From: Stutzerimonas stutzeri TS44
Lineage (GTDB): Bacteria; Pseudomonadota; Gammaproteobacteria; Pseudomonadales; Pseudomonadaceae
Assembly: GCA_000263395.1 (NCBI GenBank)
Contig: AJXE01000008.1
Span: forward strand, 1-64,000
DNA length: 64,000 bases
Direction: 5' to 3'
Shown piece after piece: positions 1-8,296 of the stretch. Under the pieces are notes generated by a model. The model was not told where the DNA came from. It saw only the letters and a program-made list of their open reading frames with translations, and searched no databases. A program made the translations under genes and the position numbers. The first letter of the stretch is position 1, and every line of letters starts with the position of its first letter.

Positions 1-153
1 CTCAGCTTCATTGCCATGGATATTAAGGACTAGCTCAACTTTGCTATTCGACGGATTCTTAGCGCGATAGCTGCCTGTGAAATCCTCGCCCCCGCAACCG
101 GCGAGGAGAGTGCCAGCAACGACTGTTGCCGCTAGTTTAATTATGAAACGCAT
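1..153 (-). CDS. Lipoprotein, N-terminal part only
   Basis: The gene runs off the left edge of the window; 51 codons are visible. The ATG at 153 is preceded by GGAAAG about 6 nt upstream. The product begins with a short basic n-region (MRFIIKLAA), a hydrophobic stretch and a lipobox LLAG|C near residue 20. It should therefore be lipidated and anchored in the inner or outer membrane after signal peptidase II cleavage. The following sequence (GGEDFTGSYR...) is not one I recognise, so no function is offered. The call rests on the lipobox and the ribosome binding site. Confidence 0.6.
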   Translation of the reverse strand, partial: MRFIIKLAATVVAGTLLAGCGGEDFTGSYRAKNPSNSKVELVLNIHGNEAE

Positions 154-573
154 ATCATCTTTCCAGTAAGTTTGTCTTGTAATGCCCGTATTGAGGCGCG
201 ATCCATTTGCGGAAGGAAATGGGTGAAGACCTTTTGGTCACGCTACTTCTGGCCCTATCGCTACAACCAGGGCTTGTAAGTGTTGGGGCATTGGTTTGGG
301 ACGGACTACTTTCTGAGCGGCAGGGCATCGTAAAAATGCTGCTCTCGGACTCAATGAGCATTCCTTGCTGATGGTTCGATCCGCTTACGTGATTGGCGGA
401 TGCAAAGCGCGCACTCCTTGCGAATAAGGTAAAGCCGACCCACCATGCCAAGCGCTACCATGTAAACGAGAGTCGGCCTGCGAGGCGACCGATGATGGCT
501 TCAGGTTACGAAGCGGTGTTTTAGCAAATTCACAGTATATTGTGAAGACCACAGATGGCTCGACCCAGATAGT
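154..573. other. Intergenic stretch, no convincing gene
   Basis: About 420 bases between the divergent lipoprotein and XRE genes. Short open frames on the minus strand here have no ribosome binding site and low-complexity composition, so I do not call them. The AT-rich segment around 525-545 could carry the promoter of the XRE gene, but no clear -35/-10 pair stands out. Confidence 0.4.
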
Positions 574-591
574 CCTCCCTTTTAAGGGAGG
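574..591 (+). promoter_or_regulatory. Palindrome covering the XRE ribosome binding site
   Basis: CCTCCCTT-TT-AAGGGAGG is an 8-bp perfect inverted repeat. Its right arm is the Shine-Dalgarno sequence of the XRE gene starting at 598. It could be a hairpin that hides the ribosome binding site, or an operator for autoregulation, as in small C-protein-like regulators. The symmetry is seen directly; the role is inferred. Confidence 0.5.
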
Positions 592-597
592 GCTTCC

Positions 598-828
598 GTG
601 GAGGTCGGATTGGCGTTCGGTAAAGTCTTGCGCAGGCGGCGTGTCGCAGCAGGATTTACCCAGGAACAATTGGCCCATGAGGCAGAATTGCAGCGTAATT
701 ACGTCAGCCTGATGGAGCGGGGCGTCAACCAGCCAACCATTACCACCTTGCTCAAGCTAGCCATCCCTCTGGGCTGCACAGCAGCAGAAATCGTCGACGA
801 GGTAGAACAACTCGTTGCACACTCCTGA
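598..828 (+). CDS. Small XRE-family HTH transcriptional regulator
   Basis: A 76-residue protein made almost entirely of one helix-turn-helix domain (HTH_3/XRE). The recognisable core is TQEQLAHEAELQRNYVSLME, followed by PTITTLLKLAIPLGCTAAEIV. It resembles the stand-alone controller (C) proteins of restriction-modification and other defence loci. The GTG start at 598 is chosen because AAGGGAGGG lies just upstream. The gene converges on jetD with a 22-nt gap. It may regulate the defence operon or only itself; the RBS-overlapping palindrome favours autoregulation. DNA binding is a family property; the target is unknown. Confidence 0.8.
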   Translation: MEVGLAFGKVLRRRRVAAGFTQEQLAHEAELQRNYVSLMERGVNQPTITTLLKLAIPLGCTAAEIVDEVEQLVAHS

Positions 829-850
829 GCACCGGTGTCCTCTGAGCCCC

Positions 851-1837
851 TCAGTTGACGAGTGGTTGAACGATCGACTCAAGCGCACTTCTCATCCTAG
901 AGTCGACCACCAAAGGCTCCTGCTCCAACCAAAGACCTTTGTCCACGAGATCATGCACCAGCTTGGGCGCATGACGAAGATCAAGCCCAGCAGGCCATGG
1001 CTTTTTCAACTTCCTAGGCTCAACGCACTCGGTCCAGAAGGATGGAACGAACCAGCACAGATCCGACCGAAGCTCTCGTAGTTTCAGGAAGATTCGTACG
1101 CCGTTCGGGTCGAGATCACCAAAGTGAACGACAGGAACCTCGGGCTGCACCTGAGCGAGTAGATGCACAACAGTGGCTATGTCCCAGCCAGGGACATGAG
1201 CCAAAAGCCATCCGTCCAGCATCGGCAGGTCACGCCAAGCGCCAGAGTTTTCCACCAGCAAGACCGCTCGCAAGGGACCTTCCAAGATGAGGCCATCCAG
1301 GAAGGCCCGCTCCGGGATCGGTGCTTCACCAAGAATACGGGCAAGCTTCCACAGATCCAGGACACCCTGCTCGGTCTGTGCCACCAATCCACGCGGTGGT
1401 CGCAAGCGTAACAATCCGTCGTGGGTCGCTTCGGTGCCGGCAAGCGCGGCTTGCCGGCGCGGCGTGAGCACCGCTTTGGAGTGGGGCGCGGTTAGCGCGG
1501 CTGCAGTCCGGCGATTGAGACGTCCTGGCAGCGCCGGAAGCCGCCCTGCGCGGCGCGAATCTTCCAAGCGAGCCCAACCATCAGGCGTAGGAGAAAACCC
1601 ACCCGCTGTAAGTGCCGCCAGAGCTTCCTGCCAGTCCGGCCATACCCGCTCAAGCAGCGCAACGAGTTCAGTGCGGCGAGCCTCTACCAAGGCAATCTGA
1701 TCACGCCGGCCGGTCGAGCGGATCCAGGATAGCTCTGCCAGAGTGTCATACGCTTTCACCTGTGAGGCGCGGCGCTTGAGCGTCCCCTGCACCAGCAACT
1801 CGAGCAGAGCGATGCGCTGCTGCGGCGTCTGCCACAT
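851..1837 (-). CDS. jetD: Wadjet nuclease subunit JetD (DUF3322/DUF2220, Toprim)
   Basis: A 328-residue protein with an N-terminal DUF3322-like region and a C-terminal DUF2220 Toprim fold related to topoisomerase VI/Spo11. The catalytic signatures are visible: VLLVENSGAW (acidic Glu, near residue 195) and HFGDLDPNG (DxD, near 240). In Wadjet systems JetD cleaves circular plasmid DNA that the JetABC condensin has reeled in. The start is ATG 1837, which shares one base with the jetC stop (TAATG) and has AGGAG upstream; the reading frame extends further 5' but only inside jetC. It is the last gene of the operon. Confidence 0.88.
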   Translation of the reverse strand: MWQTPQQRIALLELLVQGTLKRRASQVKAYDTLAELSWIRSTGRRDQIALVEARRTELVALLERVWPDWQEALAALTAGGFSPTPDGWARLEDSRRAGRLPALPGRLNRRTAAALTAPHSKAVLTPRRQAALAGTEATHDGLLRLRPPRGLVAQTEQGVLDLWKLARILGEAPIPERAFLDGLILEGPLRAVLLVENSGAWRDLPMLDGWLLAHVPGWDIATVVHLLAQVQPEVPVVHFGDLDPNGVRIFLKLRELRSDLCWFVPSFWTECVEPRKLKKPWPAGLDLRHAPKLVHDLVDKGLWLEQEPLVVDSRMRSALESIVQPLVN

Positions 1838-4800
1838 TAGCCTACGCTCCTGGTGCGACGACCGAACACCAGAACTTCCTCGCGCCCCTCGGGCGTCACC
1901 TGGCGCACCAAGCGATAAGTCGTATTGCCTTCGGCACGTGCCACTTCGGGGGCCGCGATCATCAACTGCAGATCCAGTGTCTGACACAAATCGAACAGGA
2001 CGCCGAGATTGTCCGGCGACAGACGGTTGGCTTCGTCCAGGAACAGGAAACGCAGCGAACCGTGAGCGCGCTTACCGCGCAGCAAGGTTGCATCGCGTTC
2101 CCACTCGGTGAGAACCACCATCATCAACGCAGCACCGACACCGATCGCCTCGCCGGTCGACAAACGTGTCGGGTTGGCGACTTCCCACTCGGTGCCGGAC
2201 TTGCGACGGATCTCCACCTGCAGATGCACGTATTCCCGATAATCGAGCAGACGCTGCCCTGCTGAGCGCCCACCGCCGTAGCGACGAAAGATTTCGTCGA
2301 GCGCCTCCTCGATCGGCATGTCCGCCTGGAACAGCAGCTCCTGGGCCGCACCTTCACGCAGGGCGCGAAGGATCTGCTCCATACGTTCGACAGCCTGCAT
2401 GCGCACACGGATGCCCTGAATGCTGCCGAAGCTGACCTTTTCTAGATTCTTGGTCAAGCGAGTGACTTGGCCACGCGCCTTGCGGATCTGTACGTCAATG
2501 CCTCGTGCTACGTCTTCGCTAGCTCCACGCAGGTCGCTTTCCTGACGGGCGAGACGCTCTTCGAGGTCAGACAGTTGGTCGCGCAGCCGGATGAGCGCCT
2601 CGCGCGGGTCATCGACCTCGGCCACCTGTGCCGGCAGGCGGCGGCGCAGCCAGTCGCGCACAGCCAGCCAAAGCGTCAGGATGGCATCAGCGAAGGCGGC
2701 ATCGGAGGTATCGCGCAGCTGTTGCAGTTCGGTCAGCAAGACCTCCCCGCCGCGCGCACTACCCAGGCGTTCCAGTAGGACACCTCGGCGTATCTTGGCT
2801 TCCTGGACAAAATTAATGTGGCCACGGATGTCGGCAAACTCTTCAGGGGTTCTGGTCAGCAACTCGCCCACCAGACCATCGCGCATCGCCCAGTCAAGTA
2901 GGTCATCCCAGCGCTTACGTGCCGGCTCGGCCTCACGGCGTTCGATAGCGAGTTTGTCGTCGGCAGATTGTAGATCCTGCTGGGCGTTCTGTAAGCCATG
3001 TTCCTGGTTGCCCTTAGCCGTCAGCAACTCATCGCGCCGCGTCCCATGGGTACGCAGTTCTTGTTCCAACCGCATCACCTCGGCACTAGCAGCCGACAGG
3101 GCATCCTCGGTGGGAGCGGGTATGCCGAGGGAATCGAAATGTTCAGCGGCGGATTCATGTTCCTGTCTTGCGTTGTCGTACTGGCTTTGCGCTGCAAGAA
3201 AGCGCTTGCTCGCTTCCTCATACTGGGCTTCCGCGTGGGTGACCTTGTTTTCGCAATCTTGTTGCAGCGTTTCGGCTTCGCTCAGTTGCTCTTGCAGCGC
3301 CGGAACCAGTTCTTGCGAGTCTTCGAGCCGACCTGGAGCTTCCTCCCAGGACAACGCTTCGGCGTTGTCGCACAGATATTCGAGTGCTTCGATCCCTGCA
3401 TCGAGCTGCTGGCGCCGCCTCTCCAAGGCATTGGAGTGAAGCGTCAGGTTTTCTATATCCGGGTCCGACAACGGAAGCTGGCGCAAGTCACCAAGCCCGT
3501 GCTCCACACGTAGGACATCTTCCTGGTTGGCGGCGATCCAGCTTCTGGCCTCGACTGCTTGCGATGCTTTTTCGCTGAGGACTTGCACGCGCTCGCCATG
3601 ATCGGGGGGATCGAGCAGCATCGCCTCGGCCAGCAACGAACGCAGTCTGCCAATACGCGGCTGCAGTGTCTGTGCCGCTGTAGCATTGCGATCAGCCGTT
3701 TCGCGCTGCTGCTCGATCTGTTCATCGACCAAGGTGATCGCCTGCTGCGCCTCGGTGATGGCACTTGCAGGATCCCCCGCCAGCCAAACCTCCAGCCCAG
3801 CAAGTAGAGCATCGCCATCGGCCTGCAGCCGCTCCAGCGTGCGCCGTGCACCCCTCATCGCATTCAGCTCGGAGGCTTTCTCTTCGGCCTGCGCCTGCAG
3901 GTCGGCTGCCCTTTTCTCGCGCGCCCGCCGCCCTATGCGCGGCTTGGTGGGAATACGGGACAAGCGGAGAGCGATACCGTCTCGGATAGCAAGATCGCCT
4001 TCGCCGGCAATCGTGGTGTCGGAGGATTCTGCCAAGCGATAGAGGTCGGCATCACGCGGCACCAGTAGCACGTCAGCTAGTTCCTCTGGCCGGTCCACAG
4101 CCGCAAGAGCTGCTGCTGTGAGATCGTTGACGACCAATGCCTGCACCAAGGCCCCAAGCCGGGCTTCCAGCACCGCAGCCTCCTCAATCGCCACTTCTTC
4201 GTAACTACCGGCCAGTAGTTCGGCACCGAGCCTGTCCTTGAGCTGCAACAACGCAGGAGAGAACGGGCCTCCGGCCGCCAGTAAATCGCGCGCTTCGCGG
4301 ATCAGTCGCTCCTGCGCTTGCTGTGCCTGCTGTTCGGCCCGGCCTGCCTCGGCGTACTGCTTGCCTAAGAGAGCACGGGCTTCATCCAGGTTGCCCCGAT
4401 CCTCTACTCGTATACCGAGGTGTTCGGACAAGCGCATAGCGCATTCCGTCAGCTTCCGCCATTGCGGCTCGCGTGCCAGCAACTGCTGATATTGTTGCTG
4501 GAGCTCCTCGCGCCGGCGTCGTAGCCCGGCAAGTTCGCCATTAGCCGTCCGTTGCGCCTGCTCGTGTGCGGATCGTTCGGCTTCAGTATTGGTGAGCAAA
4601 GCGTTGACGACTTGCGTGGCGGGCGCCTGGGTCAAGACCACACCTAACTCGCTCGCCTGTGCGTGCACCCGAGCCTGCCGGACCTGCAACTGTTGCGCTT
4701 CGGCCAGTTCACGTTCGATGCTGGGAACCTGATCAGCAAGTACGCTCAGTTGCCGGTGAAGACGCAACGCTTCAGTAGCCGCATCGTACGCAGCGATGAT

Positions 4801-6258
4801 TTCGACATCCCGTCCCGCGAGCCGCCGCACAGCCGCTATGAGCTGCGCATGCCGCTTACGATGCTCCAGCGCATCGGACAGGCGTGTCCTGGCTTCACGA
4901 CGCTCCTGATCGATGGACTCGAGTGTGTTACGTGCCGATGCGAGGTGATCGACGAACTGCGCCGGGAGCAAAGGGGCAACTTGCAAAGTCATCTCGGCTT
5001 CCCGCAGTCGTCGGGTTACTTGGCGATAGGCAGCGGCCCTGCGATGCAGTTCCTCTATGCCCCGCTGCAGGTCGGCGAGACCCTCAGCGGCGCGTTTGTA
5101 ACCCTCCTGGGCACGCTTGAGTTCCTCGCGGTTGCGGATTCGCAACGTTTCAGCCTCGCTTCGCAGCCTGCCCGCTTCCTGTGCTTCGCGCTCGGTCTCC
5201 GCGAGACGGATAACACTCTGTTGCAGGGTGCACAATGCCGCCAAGGCATCCTTCAGCTTGGAGTGCCAATTGCGTGCGGCTTCGAGCACTCGATCCAGTT
5301 CGCCCTTGTGAGCATTGAGCTCATCCAACTCGGCCAGAGTCGCGTCGAGTGCTCCGCGCGCAACTTCCTGCGCCTGGAAGGCCTGATCACGCGTGCTCTG
5401 AGCCTCGCTCACCCGGCGTGCCAACTCGTCGGCACGTTCGCGAGTAGCGAGGAAGGCCGCGCCGAACATGGCCTGGCCGGCTTCGAAGATACTGCCGATT
5501 TCTTGCTCCAGGCGGCGCGACTCTTGCACTTCTACCCGCGTGCGCCGGCAGGAATCCAGGTTTGATCGCATCCTCTGCAAGGTATCAGCGAGGCCACTTT
5601 GCTCCCTGAGCAGGAACGAGCGTAGCTCCGAAGTGAGCACCCTTGAGATGCCGCCGGTCATGCTGGTACGCAACATATCGTTAAACTTATTGCGCTCCTC
5701 GTCGGTACCAAGGCGCAGTGGCATGACTCCCTGGTCGAATAGCGCGGCGAAGTACTCCCGGGCGGAGGGATAAGATTGTAATCGCCCACCGAGCCGCGCC
5801 GCGTTGTCGCGCAACTCCTGCAACTCCGGCACAGACTCGACGCCCCCCTGTGCAACCAGCAGCAGATCTTGCAATCGGATCGCAGGGTCGAGGCCCCAGA
5901 CAATAAATGGGGTAGGCTCCACGGAGGGTTCACCTTTGCGTTCCAGATGCACCCCAGCCAGCAGCCTCTGTGCACCTGCAAGGGCAAAATCTACCACCAC
6001 GTAGGAAGGGCGTCCGGGATCACCTAGACGTCCCCAAATACCCTTGTCGCCGCCAGTCGCTCCAGTCTCGCCGAGATTGGTGAAGCGCAGGCGGGACATA
6101 TCGGGCAACAGAGCGACATAGGCGGCAATCATCACCGTGGTCTTGCCGGCACCGTTGCTGCCTTCCAGCGCAGTGACATGCCGATCGAGTAGATAACGCT
6201 CGTAGAAGACACCTTTCCAATTGACCAGGGCTAAAGCATCGGCACGCGTTCGACTCAT
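1837..6258 (-). CDS. jetC: MukB-like SMC ATPase of a Wadjet system (JetC)
   Basis: A 1,473-residue SMC protein. The N-terminal Walker A is GSNGAGKTT (33-41). Long coiled coils follow, with a globular hinge around 650-790. At the C-terminus are the ABC signature LSTGEAIGVG (about 1366) and Walker B LRFLFLDEANRLS (about 1405). The head segments (DxxVTALEGSNGAGKTT, GATGGDKGIWG, LSTGEAIG, LQLMIAAPE, TTYRLVR) and the length closely recall E. coli MukB (about 1,486 aa as I remember it) rather than shorter MksB proteins. It should be the loop-extruding motor that measures circular DNA. The ATG overlaps the jetB stop (ATGA). Confidence 0.9.
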   Translation of the reverse strand: MSRTRADALALVNWKGVFYERYLLDRHVTALEGSNGAGKTTVMIAAYVALLPDMSRLRFTNLGETGATGGDKGIWGRLGDPGRPSYVVVDFALAGAQRLLAGVHLERKGEPSVEPTPFIVWGLDPAIRLQDLLLVAQGGVESVPELQELRDNAARLGGRLQSYPSAREYFAALFDQGVMPLRLGTDEERNKFNDMLRTSMTGGISRVLTSELRSFLLREQSGLADTLQRMRSNLDSCRRTRVEVQESRRLEQEIGSIFEAGQAMFGAAFLATRERADELARRVSEAQSTRDQAFQAQEVARGALDATLAELDELNAHKGELDRVLEAARNWHSKLKDALAALCTLQQSVIRLAETEREAQEAGRLRSEAETLRIRNREELKRAQEGYKRAAEGLADLQRGIEELHRRAAAYRQVTRRLREAEMTLQVAPLLPAQFVDHLASARNTLESIDQERREARTRLSDALEHRKRHAQLIAAVRRLAGRDVEIIAAYDAATEALRLHRQLSVLADQVPSIERELAEAQQLQVRQARVHAQASELGVVLTQAPATQVVNALLTNTEAERSAHEQAQRTANGELAGLRRRREELQQQYQQLLAREPQWRKLTECAMRLSEHLGIRVEDRGNLDEARALLGKQYAEAGRAEQQAQQAQERLIREARDLLAAGGPFSPALLQLKDRLGAELLAGSYEEVAIEEAAVLEARLGALVQALVVNDLTAAALAAVDRPEELADVLLVPRDADLYRLAESSDTTIAGEGDLAIRDGIALRLSRIPTKPRIGRRAREKRAADLQAQAEEKASELNAMRGARRTLERLQADGDALLAGLEVWLAGDPASAITEAQQAITLVDEQIEQQRETADRNATAAQTLQPRIGRLRSLLAEAMLLDPPDHGERVQVLSEKASQAVEARSWIAANQEDVLRVEHGLGDLRQLPLSDPDIENLTLHSNALERRRQQLDAGIEALEYLCDNAEALSWEEAPGRLEDSQELVPALQEQLSEAETLQQDCENKVTHAEAQYEEASKRFLAAQSQYDNARQEHESAAEHFDSLGIPAPTEDALSAASAEVMRLEQELRTHGTRRDELLTAKGNQEHGLQNAQQDLQSADDKLAIERREAEPARKRWDDLLDWAMRDGLVGELLTRTPEEFADIRGHINFVQEAKIRRGVLLERLGSARGGEVLLTELQQLRDTSDAAFADAILTLWLAVRDWLRRRLPAQVAEVDDPREALIRLRDQLSDLEERLARQESDLRGASEDVARGIDVQIRKARGQVTRLTKNLEKVSFGSIQGIRVRMQAVERMEQILRALREGAAQELLFQADMPIEEALDEIFRRYGGGRSAGQRLLDYREYVHLQVEIRRKSGTEWEVANPTRLSTGEAIGVGAALMMVVLTEWERDATLLRGKRAHGSLRFLFLDEANRLSPDNLGVLFDLCQTLDLQLMIAAPEVARAEGNTTYRLVRQVTPEGREEVLVFGRRTRSVG

Positions 6259-6935
6259 GACAACATTTCCTCCCCCTCCGCGTCGCCGCTATCGTCATCC
6301 ATGTCGTTAGCATCACCCAGTAATACCTCTCCACGCGCAACCAGCCGCTCTAGGGCGTCGCTGGGATCTGTGAGCCCGCGAACTGGCTCGGCAAAGCGCA
6401 TGAGTGCCGGACGCAGGCGCAATCTGGCCGCATCAACCACATCGATGAAACCCAGCTCAGCTAACTTACGCAGCGCCTCGTCCGCTTTCCCTCGCACAGT
6501 TTCAGCGGCAATGCGTTCGTCATACTTGCGTCTACGCGGATTTAGCGTACGCACCAGCACATCGGTGCCCAGTAATCCGGACAGCCGCTGCAATAGCGCT
6601 TCACGTGTCGCCATGCCGCCATGCTGCAAAGTCGCGGGATCGAGATACATCAGCGCCAGCACCTGCCCGATAAGCATTTCGCCGACGGATAGCTGACGTC
6701 GCCCCAGCCGCTCGCCGCTGGGCAGCAAATAGAAATAGCCATCGCTCTGCTGGATCAGCTCACAACCGAAACGCCGATAAAAAGGTTCGAGCAGCGCCTG
6801 TGCCTCCACCAGGTAATCATAGGGGCAGCCATCATCTCGACCGATATGGCGTCCACGTCGCAGCATCAGATCCACCTCGGGGAATCGCTCGTCGACAATC
6901 ACCTCTTCCAGAGAATCGAATACGGCATCGCTCAC
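6255..6935 (-). CDS. jetB: MukE-like KITE subunit (JetB)
   Basis: A 226-residue protein resembling MukE (DUF4194/JetB group). Recognisable stretches are LMLRRGRHIGRDD, LLEPFYRRFGCELIQ and GYFYLLPSG, with an acidic C-terminal tail (DDDSGDAEGEE) as in MukE. It should bridge the kleisin JetA and the JetC heads. I place the start at GTG 6935, which overlaps the jetA stop (GTGA) and has GGAGG about 10 nt upstream; the frame is open further 5', but only within jetA. Overlapping junctions on both sides indicate strict translational coupling. Confidence 0.85.
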   Translation of the reverse strand: MSDAVFDSLEEVIVDERFPEVDLMLRRGRHIGRDDGCPYDYLVEAQALLEPFYRRFGCELIQQSDGYFYLLPSGERLGRRQLSVGEMLIGQVLALMYLDPATLQHGGMATREALLQRLSGLLGTDVLVRTLNPRRRKYDERIAAETVRGKADEALRKLAELGFIDVVDAARLRLRPALMRFAEPVRGLTDPSDALERLVARGEVLLGDANDMDDDSGDAEGEEMLS

Positions 6936-8284
6936 TCCACTTTCCTCCGGCCCTGGACAGTCCATTCCTCGACTTCGAGCTGTTCGCCCACTTCTAGCCA
7001 TAGCCGCTCGCGGCTTGAACGCAATCGGGCTAGCCTTGCAGCTGCGTCAGCGATGCGACCCGCAGCCACGTATTGGCTATCGTCGGTCAGCGTGGCGAGT
7101 ACCTGCACCGTTAGCCCCGCCAAGGTATCTACGCCCTCGTCGAGCGCCCGACTCACCAACACTTCGATATCTGCCAGCGCATTTTCAGCTTCCACCCAGG
7201 CTGGTTCGGCCTCACGATCAGTCTTTGGCCTGGCCACCACCGGACGCTCGACGCGTGCTTCAAGTGTACGTAGCAGGCAGATAGAGCCTGCATGCGCAGC
7301 TAGTAGATGGAAAGGCCTGTTTCCCCACTCCGCAATCTGATCGCGCAAGCGCTGGCTCAGCGCCCGATCAGGATCCAGTCTGACCACGTCGCGCAGGTAG
7401 CGGTGTACATACTGGTAGTATTCGGACCATGCCTTTTGGCGTGCACCGCCCCAGGCTCCGATCCGGTCTACATGTTCGATGACCCGCTGTGCGGCTCCCT
7501 CGGCTTCGACATTTTCTGCTGAAACGGCCAGCGCCTGGATGTCCTGGAGCAACGCAACGAAATGGTGTGTGTCTCGCAGCAGGATTTCATTGAGCTCGCG
7601 CAATGTGTGGGTCGTTGCGTCGAGCAGGCTCTGGCATCGATCGATTGCGCTAAACCAGTCGTTCGACAGCAGGCTAGCGATTTCCGCCTGGATTTCCTCC
7701 TGCTGGGCATCAAGCCCCCGCTGCCGACGTTCGATACCCGCCACCATGTCACCGACCGTGATCCTCAGGGGGGCGACCACGCGCTGACGCCAATCCTCAT
7801 CGTTATGGGCCTTCCTGGCTGTCGCCAGGATGTCGGCAAGTTGAGCGCGCAAGGTACCGGTCAGTAGGCTGAGGCTTTCCCGAGTCAGGGCCTCGTCCGC
7901 CAGAAAGTATTCGATAACCGCAGCAGCAAGTCGTGTCAGCGCATACTCGCCCGCCCGAACGATGCCGGCGCCATCAACTCGGGCCAGCATGCGCTGCTCG
8001 CGTAATCGTTGAATGGCGTGCGTCGCGCGCTTGCGCGGATTTTCGGCAGCGGGTTCGACGACATCGCAGACCTGTTCAAACAGGTCGATCAGCAGATCTT
8101 CCTCGAACGACGCAAGCCCAGCCTTGTCCGCTCGCAGGTACAGACCTGCGAGAAAGCAGACATCCGCTGTTTTCAGGTCAAGATTGACCTGATCCCGTAC
8201 CAGCGAGGCGATAAGGCGATTCGGATCGGATGCTGTCATAAGCGCTGAGTAGGCTTCTCTGCTACGCAGTATGAATGTATCCAA
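6932..8284 (-). CDS. jetA: MukF-like kleisin subunit (JetA)
   Basis: A protein of about 450 residues like MukF: an N-terminal winged-helix region, a helical middle (LSNDWFSAIDRCQSLL, then THTLRELNEILL, is a good match to MukF as I recall it) and a C-terminal winged helix. It is the kleisin that links the two JetC heads. Start choice is uncertain: TTG at 8284 lies 12 nt after the upstream rloC-like stop, while ATG at 8236 (MTASDPNR...) would remove 16 residues. Neither has a textbook ribosome binding site. The short gap suggests co-transcription with the upstream ATPase gene. Confidence 0.82.
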   Translation of the reverse strand: MDTFILRSREAYSALMTASDPNRLIASLVRDQVNLDLKTADVCFLAGLYLRADKAGLASFEEDLLIDLFEQVCDVVEPAAENPRKRATHAIQRLREQRMLARVDGAGIVRAGEYALTRLAAAVIEYFLADEALTRESLSLLTGTLRAQLADILATARKAHNDEDWRQRVVAPLRITVGDMVAGIERRQRGLDAQQEEIQAEIASLLSNDWFSAIDRCQSLLDATTHTLRELNEILLRDTHHFVALLQDIQALAVSAENVEAEGAAQRVIEHVDRIGAWGGARQKAWSEYYQYVHRYLRDVVRLDPDRALSQRLRDQIAEWGNRPFHLLAAHAGSICLLRTLEARVERPVVARPKTDREAEPAWVEAENALADIEVLVSRALDEGVDTLAGLTVQVLATLTDDSQYVAAGRIADAAARLARLRSSRERLWLEVGEQLEVEEWTVQGRRKVE

Positions 8285-8296
8285 GCCTCATATTGT

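Noticed and set aside
851..8284. Assignment to a specific Wadjet type (I, II or III)
   Set aside because: I cannot run profile searches, and protein lengths and motifs recall MukBEF more than the type definitions I remember.
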